Shown: positions 31,301 to 42,828, numbered from the stretch's first letter. The stretch: 64,000 nt of DNA from Bacteroidota bacterium (GCA_016713925.1 JADJOH010000007.1:1391956-1455955), one strand, 5' to 3'. Notes: generated from the sequence alone by a model not told the origin. A program made the numbers and translations.

Positions 31301-33882
31301 TTGATCATCCTGAATTGAGATGTGCCAGTGTACTGCCCAACGGACAAGTTCAATTGACCTGGGTAAATCCAACTCCCGGCACATGGGATGATTTCAACCA
31401 GTACAACCTTTATAGAAATACCGGTGCGGGCTTTGTTCTCATTGACTCCATCGAAACGAACAGCACTACCGCTTATCTTGATGCGGGAGCCAATGGGAAT
31501 GCAGGTTCAGTCAGTTACTATTTGCAGACGAAATCCGGTTGTACCGGACAGACGGATCCATCCGCGATAGGTGGTGCGCAAAACGGAAACACGATCAGCA
31601 CCATCTTCCTTGTAGTGAGTGGAGGAAATACAACCACAGCCACACTCAATTGGAATCCGGTAACAAATCCGCTATTGCCTACCTCTACCAATACTTATAT
31701 TATTGAGAAAGAGAATCCGGGTGGTTCAGGAAGTTGGTCGGTTGTGGCGAATGTAAACACTACGAGTTGGCAGGAAAATCTTGTACTTTGTATTGATTCT
31801 ATCAATTACAGAGTGAGCATAGGAGATAATCAGGGATGTACTTCCTTGTCGAATGTGGATGGTGAGATCTTTGTTGATCACACGATCCCTGCCCCACCTT
31901 CTCCACGTTGTGCTTCGGTTCAAACCAATGGAAATGTAATTCTCACCTGGGTAGCTCCGGTGGATACAGGCATGCGCTTTGGTAATTACACCATTTACAA
32001 ATCTTCGTCTATAAATGGACCTTATGTGCCTGTAACAACCATTACCAACTATAACACACTAACATATACGGATGCAGGTGCTAATGCACAAGCTGCATCG
32101 ATATTCTACTTTATGACCACTCAAACTGATTGCGGACAGGAAATTTCTCCGGGATCAGATACATTACAAACGATCAAAGTAGATGTGTTCAACAACAATG
32201 GTGTTGCTGTTATTACATGGAATCCTTTGCATAATCCTGAATTGGCAACAGCGACTCAAAACTATGCCGTTTATAAGGAATATCCATTGGGAACATGGAG
32301 TGTTATCGGCTCGACTACAGCACCGGTGTATCAGTGGTTTGACACCATCAATGTATGTGAAGCCATTATTAATTATCGTGTAGAGACCGGTGATCTGGTG
32401 GGATGTACCAGTAATTCCTCCACCGATGGAGACTTATTCCGAGACATTACCCGTCCAACTGTTTCTCTATTAGATACAGTGAGTCTGGATCCATTGAATC
32501 CTTCACAGGTAAGTGTTAGCTGGTTGCCTAGTCCTTCCGGCGATGTAGTGGGATATATCATCTATCAGTTCAATGGGGCATCCTGGGATTCTATAGGAAG
32601 TGTAGTAGGCATTAATGCTTCTTACTTCCTGCACAACAATCCGGCTGCTGAATTCGCATCACAGCGTTACAGTATTGCTGCCTATGACAGTTGCAGAAAT
32701 ATCAGCAATATCGGGACCAGCCACAATACCTTATTCATAACTGCCAAACTTGATATTTGCAGAAGTGCTATTGATCTTCGCTGGAATCCTTACATCAATA
32801 TGGTGAACAGTGTAGCCCAGTATAATATTTATGTCAGCGAAAATGGAGCACCTTTCAGTTTCCTTGCTTCTGTTCCCGGATCAAATATTACCTATAGCCA
32901 TACGACATTGAACAATGGGTCTGAATACTGTTATTTTGTTCAGGCACAAGGAAACACGGTAACAAGAACGGCTTCATCCAATAAAGCTTGTGAAATCGCC
33001 AATCTCCTCACCTTACCTACGTTCAGCTATCTGAAAAAAGCAACTGTAGTTGATGTAAGACGTGTTGTAGTGGAATGTTTAGTAGACACAGCAGATAATC
33101 CTGATGTATCAAAATACAAACTTCAAAGGGCCTTTGAGAAAAACGGACCGTTTATCACTGTGGGCGCTATTAGTTATACCGGTGATCCGATCATCACCTT
33201 CAATGACTTCTCTGCAAGAACAGATCAATATAGTTATTACTACAGAGTCATCACCATTGATTCATGCGGAAATGATGTCCTGATCAGTAATGTAGGACGT
33301 ACGATTCTGTTATCCGGCAAACCGGAATTCAACCTGATCAACGAGTTGGTTTGGAATTTTTATGAAGAATGGCTGGGAGATGTCAGCAAGTATTCTCTCT
33401 TCCGTAGTGTAGATGGTATCTGGAGTCCAACGCCTATTGTTACAGTGAATAATGGTATCCTTGAATACAATGATGATGTGACAGAATTGTACAAGTATCC
33501 CAATTACAATGGTAGATTCTGCTATAGGATTGAAGCCTATGAAGGTGCAGGAAACACCTATGGCTTTACAGACACCAGCAGTTCTAATATCTTCTGTTTG
33601 GTACAAGAGCCCCATTTATTTATACCGAGTGCATTCACACCCGGAGGAAAAAACCCTATCTTTAAACCGGAATTCATCTACATAGATGCGAAGAATTACT
33701 TCTTTGCTGTATTTAACAGATGGGGACAAAAAGTTTATGAAACCCGTATACCCGGTGAAGGCTGGAATGGGTTATACAATGATAAAATCGCTCCTGAAGG
33801 TACCTACGTGTACACTGTTCGAATTTTTGGAACCAATGGTCAGGAGATTGAGAAGAGCGGATCCGTGACTCTGTTGCGGTAA
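25319..33882 (+). CDS. giant gliding-motility/T9SS type B sorted repeat protein, frameshifted
   Basis: A secreted protein of about 2,854 residues. It has a signal peptide (MKKVLFLMLLLLTGWSVKTHA), an N-terminal module starting SHLMGGEITWECV that is typical of Bacteroidota gliding-associated proteins, then at least ten FnIII-like beta modules ending in ...SGC or ...SNV motifs. The C-terminal CHU_C/type B sorting domain (FIPSAFTPGGKNPIFKP to the end, with FNRWGQKVYET) directs T9SS export. The frame breaks at an A6 run (26572-26577); one added A joins both parts. The ATG at 25319 starts the signal peptide. Probably a surface adhesin; ligand unknown. Confidence 0.88.
29047..31302 (+). repeat. four tandem 564-bp units inside the giant protein gene
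   Basis: Units begin at 29047, 29611, 30175 and 30739, each exactly 564 bases (188 codons), and are nearly identical over long stretches, especially units 2 and 3. Each encodes two beta modules (NGQIQLEWLTP... and ATINWNAHPLLP...). More diverged units lie before and after. Recent duplication or homogenisation is implied. Confidence 0.95.
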
Positions 33883-33901
33883 ATTCCGGTCAACGCGTGG
33901 T

Positions 33902-33936
33902 GAGGCCGCTCAGGGATGGGCGGCCTCCGTTTTTTA
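33902..33936 (+). terminator. rho-independent terminator after the giant protein gene
   Basis: GAGGCCGC (33902-33909) pairs with GCGGCCTC (33920-33927) around a 10-base loop, followed by CCG and a run of six T. It is 20 bases after the stop codon. Confidence 0.85.
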
Positions 33937-34091
33937 TATATGTCCGAAACTTAATAATAACACCCTAATTTTTAAGTGATTGAAATTTCATAAATACTGT
34001 TAATAACAAACCATCTAAAATTCTTTACAATTGCTTTGCATGTTTCAATTTTTTATTACATTGCTTCACAAATCATAAAACCAATCCATCT

Positions 34092-36597
34092 ATGAACACG
34101 AAGTTTTACCTATCACTGAACAGATTCAGGATTTTCTGTGTCAGTCTGCTGTTGTTAATTCTTGCAACTCACCTCCAGGCTCAACCCGGAGGATGTACTC
34201 CTACTCCTATCTTCTCTGAAAATTTTGATAATATTTCAGGAATCACTGCAGGTGGCCCCGGCACTTATGCATTCCCGAGCGGATGGCTTCTTGCAAATGT
34301 TGATAATAATATTCCCGATGTTCCGGTGTCCTATGTTAATGATGCATGGGAAAGAAGAGAAGATTTTGCAAATAACGTGGCAGACTCCGCGATGTTCAGT
34401 ACTTCCTGGTATAATCCGCTTTCCTCAGCAGATGACTGGGCATGGACACCAGCTATTGGACCAATAACAGCCAATGCAGTTTTAAATTGGAATGCATTAA
34501 CCTATGATCCGCTCTTTCCGGACGGGTATGAAGTCAGAGTTATGACTTCCGCAGGAGGACCTCCTAACGGTAGTACGGGGAACATTGGCAACATGGTTGC
34601 GAACTCCACGGTATTGTTCAGCATAAGTGCTGAAAACACAACCTGGACACCACGAACCGCGTCTCTTGCAGCTTTTGCAGGGCAAACTATTTATATCGCA
34701 TTCCGAAACAATTCAAATGATAAGTTTTTATTGGTGATAGATGATGTTGTAGTCACAGATATCATTCCTTCTGCCGAAGTATGCAATGGTATTGATGATG
34801 ACTGTAACGGACTTGTAGATGATGGTTTACTGTTTACTACTTTCTATGCAGATACCGATGGTGACACTTATGGTGATCCTTCCAGCTCGACTACTTCCTG
34901 TGAGGGATCATTAGCCGGCTACGTCACAAACAATACGGATTGTAACGATGGAAGTGCGGCGATTAACCCGGGTGCTACTGAAGTGTGCAACAACCTGATT
35001 GATGACAATTGTGACGGACAGACTGACGAGAACTGTATTACGTACACGTACTATCTGGACAATGACCTGGATGGTTACGGAGATCCTGCTGTAACAACCA
35101 TTTCTTCTAACCCTCTTCCTCCTGCCGGTTATGTAGCTGACAATACAGACTGTGATGACAACAATATTGCTGTGAATCCGGGTGCAACAGAAATCTGCAA
35201 TGGCATAGATGATAACTGTGATGGAATTACTGATATTGGATCCGTACTCGCAGCAGGTCCAATAACCGGTCCGGGTTCTCAATGTATGCCTGTGCAAACC
35301 GGTTCCGGTACTTTCAGTATTGCTGCTGTTCCGGGTGCCATTTCCTATTCATGGTCTGTTCCTTCTAATATGAATATTTTATCCGGACAAGGAACAACTT
35401 CAATATTTGTATCCTGGACTCCGTTTGCAGTTCATGATGGTATTGTAGGAAATATCACTGTATCGCCTGTTGATAATTGCGGGGCAGGGCAATCCTCATC
35501 ACTTGCCATTGATATCAATTACACTGCTCCGGTAAGACCCTCTTCCATTTCCGGACCGGTTAAATTATGTCCGGGAGATATAGGTACGTACTCTGTGTTT
35601 CCGGTGGCAAAGAGCTTCTTCTTACCAATGGAATTTACCTGCGGGATTAACAATTTCTTCAGGTGCCGGTACCAATATTATTAGTGTGAGTGCCGATAAT
35701 TCATTTGCTGGCGGAACTATTTCCTGCAGTGCAGTTAACGTTTGCGGTGCCAGTCCGGTGAGAACACGAACTACCCTCTTAAATACGCCAACAACTCCTT
35801 CCGCAATTAGCGGTTTTGCCAATGGCCTCTGCGGCGCTACCGGGGTGGCTTACTCCGTAGCACTTTTACCAATGGCCTCCGGTTATACCTGGTCTGTACC
35901 GGCAGGTGCAACCATCATGGATGGTCAAGGCACCAATTCCATTTTAGTTGATTTCGATGCAAACTTTACCAGTGGAGCAATTACCGTAACCGGGAACAAT
36001 GGCTGTGGGGATGGACCTGCCAGAAGTCTCACTGTAAAGGGTGCACCGGGAGTAGCATCACCCATCATTGGAGATATCAGCATCTGCAATGGTCAAGTCA
36101 ATGTGAAATATGAAGTGAATACTGTTGCCGGTGCCGGTAATTATCAATGGACGGTTCCTACAGGGGTAACATTGGTTTCCGGACAGGGCACTAAAGAGAT
36201 ATTTGTGAATTATGGAGCAACAACAGCCTCTGGTTTACAGATTTCAGTGATTACATCCAATAGTTGCGGTAATAGCACTGCTCGGGTTCTGAATGGTATT
36301 GTTGTAAATCCGGCGAACTGCATCCGTGTTGGAGATAACAGTACAGCTATTGCCTTGAGCGTTTTCCCAAATCCTGCACATTCCAATACCCTACTCCGCT
36401 TCAACATGTTTGACAATTCACCTTATCAGTTGAATTTAACAGACGTTAGCGGACGCATCATTTATTCTCAAAAAGGCAGTTCCACCGTAGGAATGAACCA
36501 GATCGAAATGAATGTTGAACAGTATGCATCCGGTATTTACTTTGTTGAACTTCAATCAGAAGGTCTGACAAAATCTGTAAAATTGATCATAGAATAA
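34092..36597 (+). CDS. T9SS type A sorted protein with MopE-like metal-binding repeats, frameshifted
   Basis: About 835 residues after repair. A signal peptide precedes a choice-of-anchor/cleaved-adhesin-type beta domain (FSENFDNISG..., residues about 35-210). Two MopE-type repeats with EVCNGIDDDCNGLVDDG and DTDGDTYGDP carry Asp-rich calcium-like loops. PKD/Ig-like modules follow, and then the C-terminal type A sorting domain (LSVFPNPAHSNTLLRF to KSVKLIIE). The frame breaks near an AAA run (35609-35611); removing one A gives continuous ASSYQWNLPAGLTIS. It is the second T9SS cargo in a row, divided by a terminator from the first. Confidence 0.87.
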
Positions 36598-36612
36598 TTT
36601 AATTCTCCCTTT

Positions 36613-36653
36613 AAGAAGAGCCTTTTCGTAAAGAAAGGGCTCTTCTTTTTTTA
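36613..36653 (+). terminator. rho-independent terminator after the MopE-like gene
   Basis: AAGAAGAGCC (36613-36622) pairs with GGCTCTTCTT (36638-36647), followed by a T run; 15 bases after the stop. Confidence 0.85.
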
Positions 36654-36751
36654 AAATGACTTTAATGAACTACTATTTGCATTTAAAGATTAAATTTTAA
36701 GAACTTAAAGATGAATAAATGAAATTGAAAAATTTCATAGCGAAATAATCC

Positions 36752-36759
36752 TATTTTTG
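36752..36759 (+). promoter_or_regulatory. -7 promoter element of guaB
   Basis: TATTTTTG fits TAnnTTTG, 24 bases before the chosen ATG of guaB; the -33 element is not clear. Confidence 0.5.
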
Positions 36760-36783
36760 CATGCCAATATCCGCGATCATCCT

Positions 36784-38250
36784 ATGAAATCAGATCAAAA
36801 GTTTATTGGCGAAGGCCTTACCTACGACGACGTTTTACTTGTCCCGGCTTATTCCGAGGTAATGCCAAGGGAAACAGACACTTCCAGCTATTTTACCAGA
36901 AAAATTCCGATAAAGGCACCCATTATTTCAGCTGCAATGGATACCGTTACGGAATCTGCTATGGCCATTGCGATGGCGCAGGAAGGCGGAATTGGCGTCC
37001 TGCATAAAAACATGAGTATTGAACGCCAGGCAGCGGAAGTCCGTAAAGTTAAGCGAAGTGAAAGTGGTATGATTCAGGATCCGGTCACCATGACCGAAGA
37101 GGCATCCATTGGGGAAGCGCTTAAGATTATGCGTGAAAACAAGATTGGCGGGATTCCCATTCTGAACGCTGCCGGTAAACTGAAGGGCATACTTACGAAC
37201 CGCGATCTTCGCTTTGAGAAAGACATGAAGAAAAAAGTCAATCAGGTGATGACGAAGGAAAATCTGATTGTCAGTACCGGGGTGACGAGTCTTCCAAAAG
37301 CAGAATTGATTCTTCAGCAGCATAAAATTGAAAAACTACCTGTAGTAGACAAGACCGGTAAACTGATCGGTCTGATTACCTATAAAGACATTCTTAAATT
37401 CAGGTCCAGACCGAATTCCAATAAAGATGAACTCGGGCGTTTACGGGTAGCCGCCGCCGTTGGTGTCACCGCTGATACGCTGGAGAGAGTGGATGCGCTG
37501 GTCAAAGCCGGTGTAGATGCCATTGTTATTGATACCGCACATGGTCACTCAAAAGGAGTGATAGATACTTTGAAAAAAGTTAAAAAAGCATTTCCCGGAA
37601 TTCAGATTGTCGTAGGAAATATAGCCACGGCTGATGCTGCCAAGGCTTTGGTTAAAGCCGGAGCTGATGCGATAAAAGTGGGTATCGGTCCGGGTTCCAT
37701 TTGTACCACGCGTGTGATTGCCGGAGTTGGAGTACCACAGTTTTGGGCAGTATATGAAGTGGCCAAAGCCTTGAAGGGAACAGGTATCCCTCTGATTGCG
37801 GATGGAGGTATTCGTTTTACAGGAGATGTTGCAAAAGCTATTGCAGCAGGAGCAAGTACAGTGATGATTGGTTCTCTCTTCGCCGGGACAGAAGAGTCGC
37901 CGGGAGAATCCATGATCTATGAAGGAAGAAAATTCAAAGTCTACCGGGGAATGGGGTCTATAGAAGCCATGAAGGAAGGTTCAAAAGACCGTTATTTTCA
38001 GGATGCGGAGGATGATATTAAGAAATTAGTTCCTGAAGGTATTGTGGGAAGAGTTCCCTATAAAGGATCTGTTTCGGAAGAGGTTTATCAATTAGTAGGT
38101 GGATTAAGAGCGTCGATGGGCTATTGTGGAGCAAAAACCATCAAAGATTTGCAAGAGGCCAGATTTATCAGGATCACCTCTTCCGGCATCAGAGAAAGCC
38201 ATCCACACGATGTGACCGTGATGCGGGAAGCGCCTAATTATTCGCGGTAG
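36784..38250 (+). CDS. guaB: GuaB, IMP dehydrogenase
   Basis: A 488-residue enzyme that oxidises IMP to XMP, the committed step of guanine nucleotide synthesis. It has an N-terminal GLTYDDVLLVPAYSEV, two CBS domains inserted at about residues 95-210, the catalytic loop GPGSICTTR with the active Cys, and the flap region YRGMGS. The ATG at 36784 is preferred over upstream in-frame TTG because it gives the family N-terminus and fits the promoter. Confidence 0.97.
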   Translation: MKSDQKFIGEGLTYDDVLLVPAYSEVMPRETDTSSYFTRKIPIKAPIISAAMDTVTESAMAIAMAQEGGIGVLHKNMSIERQAAEVRKVKRSESGMIQDPVTMTEEASIGEALKIMRENKIGGIPILNAAGKLKGILTNRDLRFEKDMKKKVNQVMTKENLIVSTGVTSLPKAELILQQHKIEKLPVVDKTGKLIGLITYKDILKFRSRPNSNKDELGRLRVAAAVGVTADTLERVDALVKAGVDAIVIDTAHGHSKGVIDTLKKVKKAFPGIQIVVGNIATADAAKALVKAGADAIKVGIGPGSICTTRVIAGVGVPQFWAVYEVAKALKGTGIPLIADGGIRFTGDVAKAIAAGASTVMIGSLFAGTEESPGESMIYEGRKFKVYRGMGSIEAMKEGSKDRYFQDAEDDIKKLVPEGIVGRVPYKGSVSEEVYQLVGGLRASMGYCGAKTIKDLQEARFIRITSSGIRESHPHDVTVMREAPNYSR

Positions 38251-38461
38251 TATTAACCTGCCTCTCTTCTTTTTTTCAGGTTTGTTTAAGATTGCCTGCT
38301 GAATAGTAGCATTACCAAATGCCGTTTTACTCTACAATACATTGATTATCAATTAAAATGTATTGGATTAAGTTTAAATTCACTTAAAAGTGTGAACATC
38401 ATTTCACGATTTTTTCATTCTATTATGAGTGTAAACTGACCCTATAAGGTTCAGAGTTTAT

Positions 38462-38469
38462 TACATTTG
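38462..38469 (+). promoter_or_regulatory. -7 promoter element of the ppi-surA-moxR operon
   Basis: TACATTTG fits TAnnTTTG and ends 26 bases before the ATG at 38496. The operon downstream has no further obvious promoter. Confidence 0.5.
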
Positions 38470-38495
38470 CCTCCCTGTAAATTCAGACATTAACT

Positions 38496-40553
38496 ATGAA
38501 AAAAGTAATTCTCTATTCCCTCTTTCTCTCTGTGGCGCTCGTTTCCGCATCTGCTTATTCGCAAGTAAAGCCAAAGGCTCCTGTTAAACCAGCAAAGCCG
38601 GCTCCAGCCACGAAGTCAGTTGCCGCAAAGCCTGCAGTACCATTATCCGGTGTTTCGGTTGATCCTATTCTTCTAAATATTGCCGGAGAAAATATTTTCA
38701 AATCCGAATTCGACAGAGTTTTCAAGAAAAACAACCGTGACTCTGTATTTACCGAAGAATCCGTTCGGGAATATCTGGAATTATACATCAACTACAAGCT
38801 GAAGGTAAAAGAAGCAGAATCGTTGAAAATGGATACCGGCAGTACCTTCCAATCGGAACTTGCAGGCTATCGCAAACAACTGGCTCAACCCTATCTCACC
38901 GATAAAGAAGTCAGCGAAAATTTGATTCGTGAAGCTTATGAAAGACTTAAAAAAGACGTGAAAGCCAGTCATATCCTTTTAAAACTCGCTCAGGATGCAC
39001 TACCTAAGGACACCGTTGCTGCCTATAACCGTCTCATGAAAATTCGGGACATGATTAACAAAGGTGCTGATTTCGGAAAAGTTGCACGTGACTCCAGTGA
39101 AGATCCCTCTGCAAAAGATAATTCCGGAGACCTGGGCTATTTTACAGGAATGCAAATGGTTTATCCTTTCGAGTCAGTAGCATTCAACAGTAAACCGGGC
39201 GTTATTTCGATGCCGGTCAGAACCCGTTTCGGTTATCATATCATAAAAGTAACGGATAGTCGTGCGGCACAAGGAGAGATTCGTGCAGCACATATCATGG
39301 TTAGAACACCCAAAGAAGCCAACGACTCCGCTTCCGCTGCTGCTGAAATGCGCATCAAAGAAGTAGAAAAGGCATTGAAAGGAGGCATGGCATGGGATAC
39401 TGCTGTAACCATCTACAGTGAAGATAAAGGTTCCGCAAAAAAAGGCGGAGAGCTGCCCTGGTTTGGAACCGGACGTATGGTACCTGAGTTTGAGAAAGCA
39501 GCATTTGCACTGAAGAGTGAGGGAGATATCAGTGGTATTGTTAAAACGTCCTATGGTTATCATATCATCCGTTTACTGGAGAAACGCGGTATTCCTCCCT
39601 TTGAGGAGAAGAAAGGTGAGCTCAAACAATTAATAGCCAGAGACAGCAGAAATGAATCCAGCCGTTTAAGCATGATAGCTAAAATTAAAAAGCAGTTTAA
39701 ATTCAAAGAAGTTCCTAAAGTAAAAGATGAGTTCATCGCGACATTAGACACGACTCTTTCAGAAGGCGAATGGGATCTGAATAAAGCGGATAAATTCACC
39801 AGGACCATTTTCACTTTGACAGATTCATTGGGTGCAGTTACCAATTTCACGCAGCAGGATTTTGCAAAATATGTCAGTACACATCAAACAAAACGCAGCG
39901 GCAACAATCCTCAGGCAATAGGTTACTCTATGTTTGATCAATGGATCGGAGAAGCGGTTATAGGATACTTAGAAGAGCGCTTAGATAACCTCTACCCGGA
40001 TTTCAGAAACCTCATGCGTGAATACAGAGATGGAATATTATTGTTTGACCTGACCGATCAAATGGTTTGGAGCAAAGCGGTGAAAGATACAGCCGGCATC
40101 GAAGCCTATTATGCTGCCAATAAAAACAATTACCTCTGGGGAGAGCGATGCAATGCTGCCATCTACACTTGTCTGAATGCAAAAGTAGCGGCAGACTTCC
40201 GTAAACAAATGTTGAAAGGCAAAAAATCTTCAGCAGACATCATCACTGCCATTAACAAAAATACTCCTAACGGAATTTCTACACGGGAAGGAAAATATGC
40301 GCACGGAGAGAATGAAATCATTGAGGCTGCAGGCTGGAAAAAAGGTTTAAGTGCTGACATCAACAAAAACAACCAGTTGCTCATCGTTGAAATTAAAGAA
40401 ATCCTTCCTGTGATGCCTAAAACTTTAGAAGAAGCGAAAGGTGTAATTACAGCTGATTATCAAACTTACCTCGAAAAAGAATGGATTCAATCGCTTCACG
40501 ATAAGTACAAGGTGCAAGTCTTTGAGCCGGTATTACAAACCCTCTGGAAATAA
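38496..40553 (+). CDS. periplasmic peptidyl-prolyl isomerase with two parvulin domains
   Basis: A 685-residue exported protein: signal peptide ending ASAYSQ, a Pro/Lys/Ala-rich linker, then a SurA-N-like helical region (about residues 60-150). Two PpiC/parvulin domains follow, with ASHILLKLAQ...GDLGYFTGMQMVYPFE and AAHIMVRTP...GGELPWFGTGRMVPEFE. The C-terminal half is helical and unassigned. It presumably helps fold outer-membrane or secreted proteins, which is consistent with SurA two genes downstream. The next gene begins 15 bases later. Confidence 0.9.
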   Translation: MKKVILYSLFLSVALVSASAYSQVKPKAPVKPAKPAPATKSVAAKPAVPLSGVSVDPILLNIAGENIFKSEFDRVFKKNNRDSVFTEESVREYLELYINYKLKVKEAESLKMDTGSTFQSELAGYRKQLAQPYLTDKEVSENLIREAYERLKKDVKASHILLKLAQDALPKDTVAAYNRLMKIRDMINKGADFGKVARDSSEDPSAKDNSGDLGYFTGMQMVYPFESVAFNSKPGVISMPVRTRFGYHIIKVTDSRAAQGEIRAAHIMVRTPKEANDSASAAAEMRIKEVEKALKGGMAWDTAVTIYSEDKGSAKKGGELPWFGTGRMVPEFEKAAFALKSEGDISGIVKTSYGYHIIRLLEKRGIPPFEEKKGELKQLIARDSRNESSRLSMIAKIKKQFKFKEVPKVKDEFIATLDTTLSEGEWDLNKADKFTRTIFTLTDSLGAVTNFTQQDFAKYVSTHQTKRSGNNPQAIGYSMFDQWIGEAVIGYLEERLDNLYPDFRNLMREYRDGILLFDLTDQMVWSKAVKDTAGIEAYYAANKNNYLWGERCNAAIYTCLNAKVAADFRKQMLKGKKSSADIITAINKNTPNGISTREGKYAHGENEIIEAAGWKKGLSADINKNNQLLIVEIKEILPVMPKTLEEAKGVITADYQTYLEKEWIQSLHDKYKVQVFEPVLQTLWK

Positions 40554-40568
40554 AAATCAGTTCCTCAT

Positions 40569-41474
40569 TTGATCAATAGCACTGTAAAGACCCTGGCATC
40601 CACGCTGACAAAAACGTTCTTGTCGGGCAGTTTACTGCTGTTGTTGTTACTCCCTGCCTGTAAGAAGAAGAAACAGGACAGTACTTTATCGGAGAAAGTG
40701 ATCGCCAGAGTCTATGATCGCTATCTATACATTGAAGATCTTTCTAACATCGTTCCTTCGGGAACAGGGAAGAATGATAGTTTGACCATCATAAAAAACT
40801 ATGTTCAAAACTGGATCCGGCAGCAAAGCATACTAAAGAGAGCTGAAGAAAATCTGGATGAAGAAAGAAAAAATGTAGATCGGGAACTGGAAGAATACCG
40901 CAATTCACTGATCACCTATATTTACGAAAGTGAATTGGTACGACAAAAGCTGGATACTAACATTTCAGAACAGGAAATTGAAAAGTATTATACGGACAAC
41001 GAGAAAAACTTCCAGTTAAAAAATAATATCCTCCAGGTACGCTATCTAAAAGTACCGCCATCTGCACCTAAACTGGAAAAGGTCAAACAATGGTATAAGA
41101 GTAATTCAGAAAAGGATTTCAAACTATTGGAAGATTATTGTTTTCAGTTTGCAACAGATTATTTTTTTAATGATGAAGAGTGGCTCCTGTTTGATGAACT
41201 GTTAAAAAAGATACCCATAAAGACCTACGATCAGGAGCAATTTCTTCGAAACAACAGGTTTATTGAAATACCGGATTCAACCGGAGTGTTTTTTGTTAAT
41301 ATTAAAGGATTTAAAATAAAAGAAAGTCTGTCACCGTTAAGTTTTGAAAGGGAAAACATTAAAAACCTCATTTTAAACAAACGGAAATTGGAATTAATAA
41401 GTGAAATGGAAAAAGACGCCTATCAGGATGCTTTACAAAAAGAAGAAATTGAAAATTGGATATCTAAGCCTTAG
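40569..41474 (+). CDS. lipoprotein with SurA/PpiC N-terminal-like domain
   Basis: A 301-residue protein with a signal peptide and lipobox (LLLLLPACKKKK), then a helix-rich SurA_N-like domain that begins VIARVYDRYLYIEDLSNIVP. The parvulin catalytic motifs are not recognisable. It lies between two peptidyl-prolyl isomerase genes, as often seen in Bacteroidota, and probably acts with them in outer-membrane protein folding. The only start giving a signal peptide is TTG at 40569. Its 3' end overlaps surA. Confidence 0.78.
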   Translation: MINSTVKTLASTLTKTFLSGSLLLLLLLPACKKKKQDSTLSEKVIARVYDRYLYIEDLSNIVPSGTGKNDSLTIIKNYVQNWIRQQSILKRAEENLDEERKNVDRELEEYRNSLITYIYESELVRQKLDTNISEQEIEKYYTDNEKNFQLKNNILQVRYLKVPPSAPKLEKVKQWYKSNSEKDFKLLEDYCFQFATDYFFNDEEWLLFDELLKKIPIKTYDQEQFLRNNRFIEIPDSTGVFFVNIKGFKIKESLSPLSFERENIKNLILNKRKLELISEMEKDAYQDALQKEEIENWISKP

Positions 41475-42807
41475 TGTACTCTTCCTCCTCACGTTGAGTT
41501 TCCGTGGTTATTCGCAACCGGGAAAACAGCAGGTGGTGGATCAGGTAGTAGCTGTTGTTGGCAATAATATCATCATGTTATCTGATATCGAAGCGCAATA
41601 CCAGCAATTCCTTTCTCAGACTACCTTGCGTGGTGATGATTTAAGATGCAGGATTTTAGACCAGCTCTTACTGAATAAACTCTTGCTGCATCAGGCGAAA
41701 GTAGACAGTGTGGAAGTCACCGATGATCAGGTAGAGCAAAAGATCAATCAAAACATGTCGTATTACATCCAGCAAATTGGCTCTGTGGAGAAGTTGGAAA
41801 AATACTATGGTAAATCCATGTCGGAGTTGAAGGAAGAATTCCGTCCAATGGTACGCGACCAGCTGGTGACACAGCAGATGCAAAGTAAGGTCACCGGAGG
41901 CATCAATGCTTCACCCAACGATGTAAAGAACTTTTACGAAAGCATTCCCCGCGATAGTCTGCCCTTGATCAACTCCGAAGTGGAATATTCTCAGATCATC
42001 AAAAAAGTGGCGGTGAGTGACGAAGAAAAAAGAAAGACGAAGGAAGAAATCATCAAGCTAAGGGAAAGAGTTATAAACGGAGAAGAATTCAGCACCCTTG
42101 CCATTCTCTATTCACAAGATAAAGAGAGCGCGAAGCAAGGTGGAGAATTGGGATTTGTGAATCGCGGTGACCTCGTTCCCGAATTTGAAGCAGCGGCATT
42201 CCGTTTAAAGAGTTTGACAGAAACATCACCGGTCATTGAAACTCAATTTGGATTTCATATCATTCAGCTCATTGAACGACGTGGAGATAAAATCAACTGC
42301 CGCCATATTCTCCTGCACCCCAAAGTATCTCCTGAAGATATTGTCACAGCGCAGGCAGAAATCGATTCTATAGCCAAGTTGATACGGGAAGGGACACTGA
42401 CTTTTGCTGAAGCGGCGGAGAAATTTTCGGATGATAAGGACACCAAACTCAATGGAGGAATGGTCTTAAATCCTTCTTCCGGTTCCAGTCGATTTGAATC
42501 GGATCAGGTAGATCCGACAGTACTTTTCCAACTGGATAAAATGGAAAAGGGAGCCATTTCCAACCCGATGATTACTTCTACGCGTGAAGGAGATCAGGCC
42601 TATCGTATTTTGCTCTTAAAGAGTCGTACAGAACCACACCGGTTGAATATGAAGGACGACTACCAACGGCTTCAGGAGTTAGCACAGGCGGATAAACAAA
42701 ATCGTATCCTGGAGCAATGGCGGAACAAAAAGAAAGCCCTTACGTATATACGCATCTCTGATGATTATAAAAACTGCCCCATCCTCACCGATTGGCTGAC
42801 GCAGTAA
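41428..42807 (+). CDS. surA: SurA-like periplasmic chaperone/peptidyl-prolyl isomerase
   Basis: About 459 residues: signal peptide ending RGYSQ, then the SurA N-domain (VVDQVVAVVGNNIIMLSDIE). Two parvulin repeats follow, the first with YSQDKESAKQGGELGFVNRG and GFHIIQLIERRGD, the second beginning CRHILLHPKVS. The domain order matches SurA, which escorts outer-membrane proteins through the periplasm. I prefer ATG 41428 to GTG 41401 since both are in frame and the ATG gives a standard signal peptide. It overlaps the preceding lipoprotein gene by 47 bases. Confidence 0.9.
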   Translation: MLYKKKKLKIGYLSLSVLFLLTLSFRGYSQPGKQQVVDQVVAVVGNNIIMLSDIEAQYQQFLSQTTLRGDDLRCRILDQLLLNKLLLHQAKVDSVEVTDDQVEQKINQNMSYYIQQIGSVEKLEKYYGKSMSELKEEFRPMVRDQLVTQQMQSKVTGGINASPNDVKNFYESIPRDSLPLINSEVEYSQIIKKVAVSDEEKRKTKEEIIKLRERVINGEEFSTLAILYSQDKESAKQGGELGFVNRGDLVPEFEAAAFRLKSLTETSPVIETQFGFHIIQLIERRGDKINCRHILLHPKVSPEDIVTAQAEIDSIAKLIREGTLTFAEAAEKFSDDKDTKLNGGMVLNPSSGSSRFESDQVDPTVLFQLDKMEKGAISNPMITSTREGDQAYRILLLKSRTEPHRLNMKDDYQRLQELAQADKQNRILEQWRNKKKALTYIRISDDYKNCPILTDWLTQ

Positions 42808-42828
42808 ATCCCTTTCAATAAAAAAAAC

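Noticed and set aside
29047..31302. Mobile element insertion
   Set aside because: The repeats are in frame and code for beta modules of one protein.
26557..33882. Separate gene for a 2,441-residue protein starting at 26557
   Set aside because: It has no signal peptide and continues the sequence of the preceding frame directly; an A6-run indel explains the split.
38254..38283. Terminator after guaB (AACCTG...CAGGTT)
   Set aside because: Short stem with the T run in the loop rather than after it.
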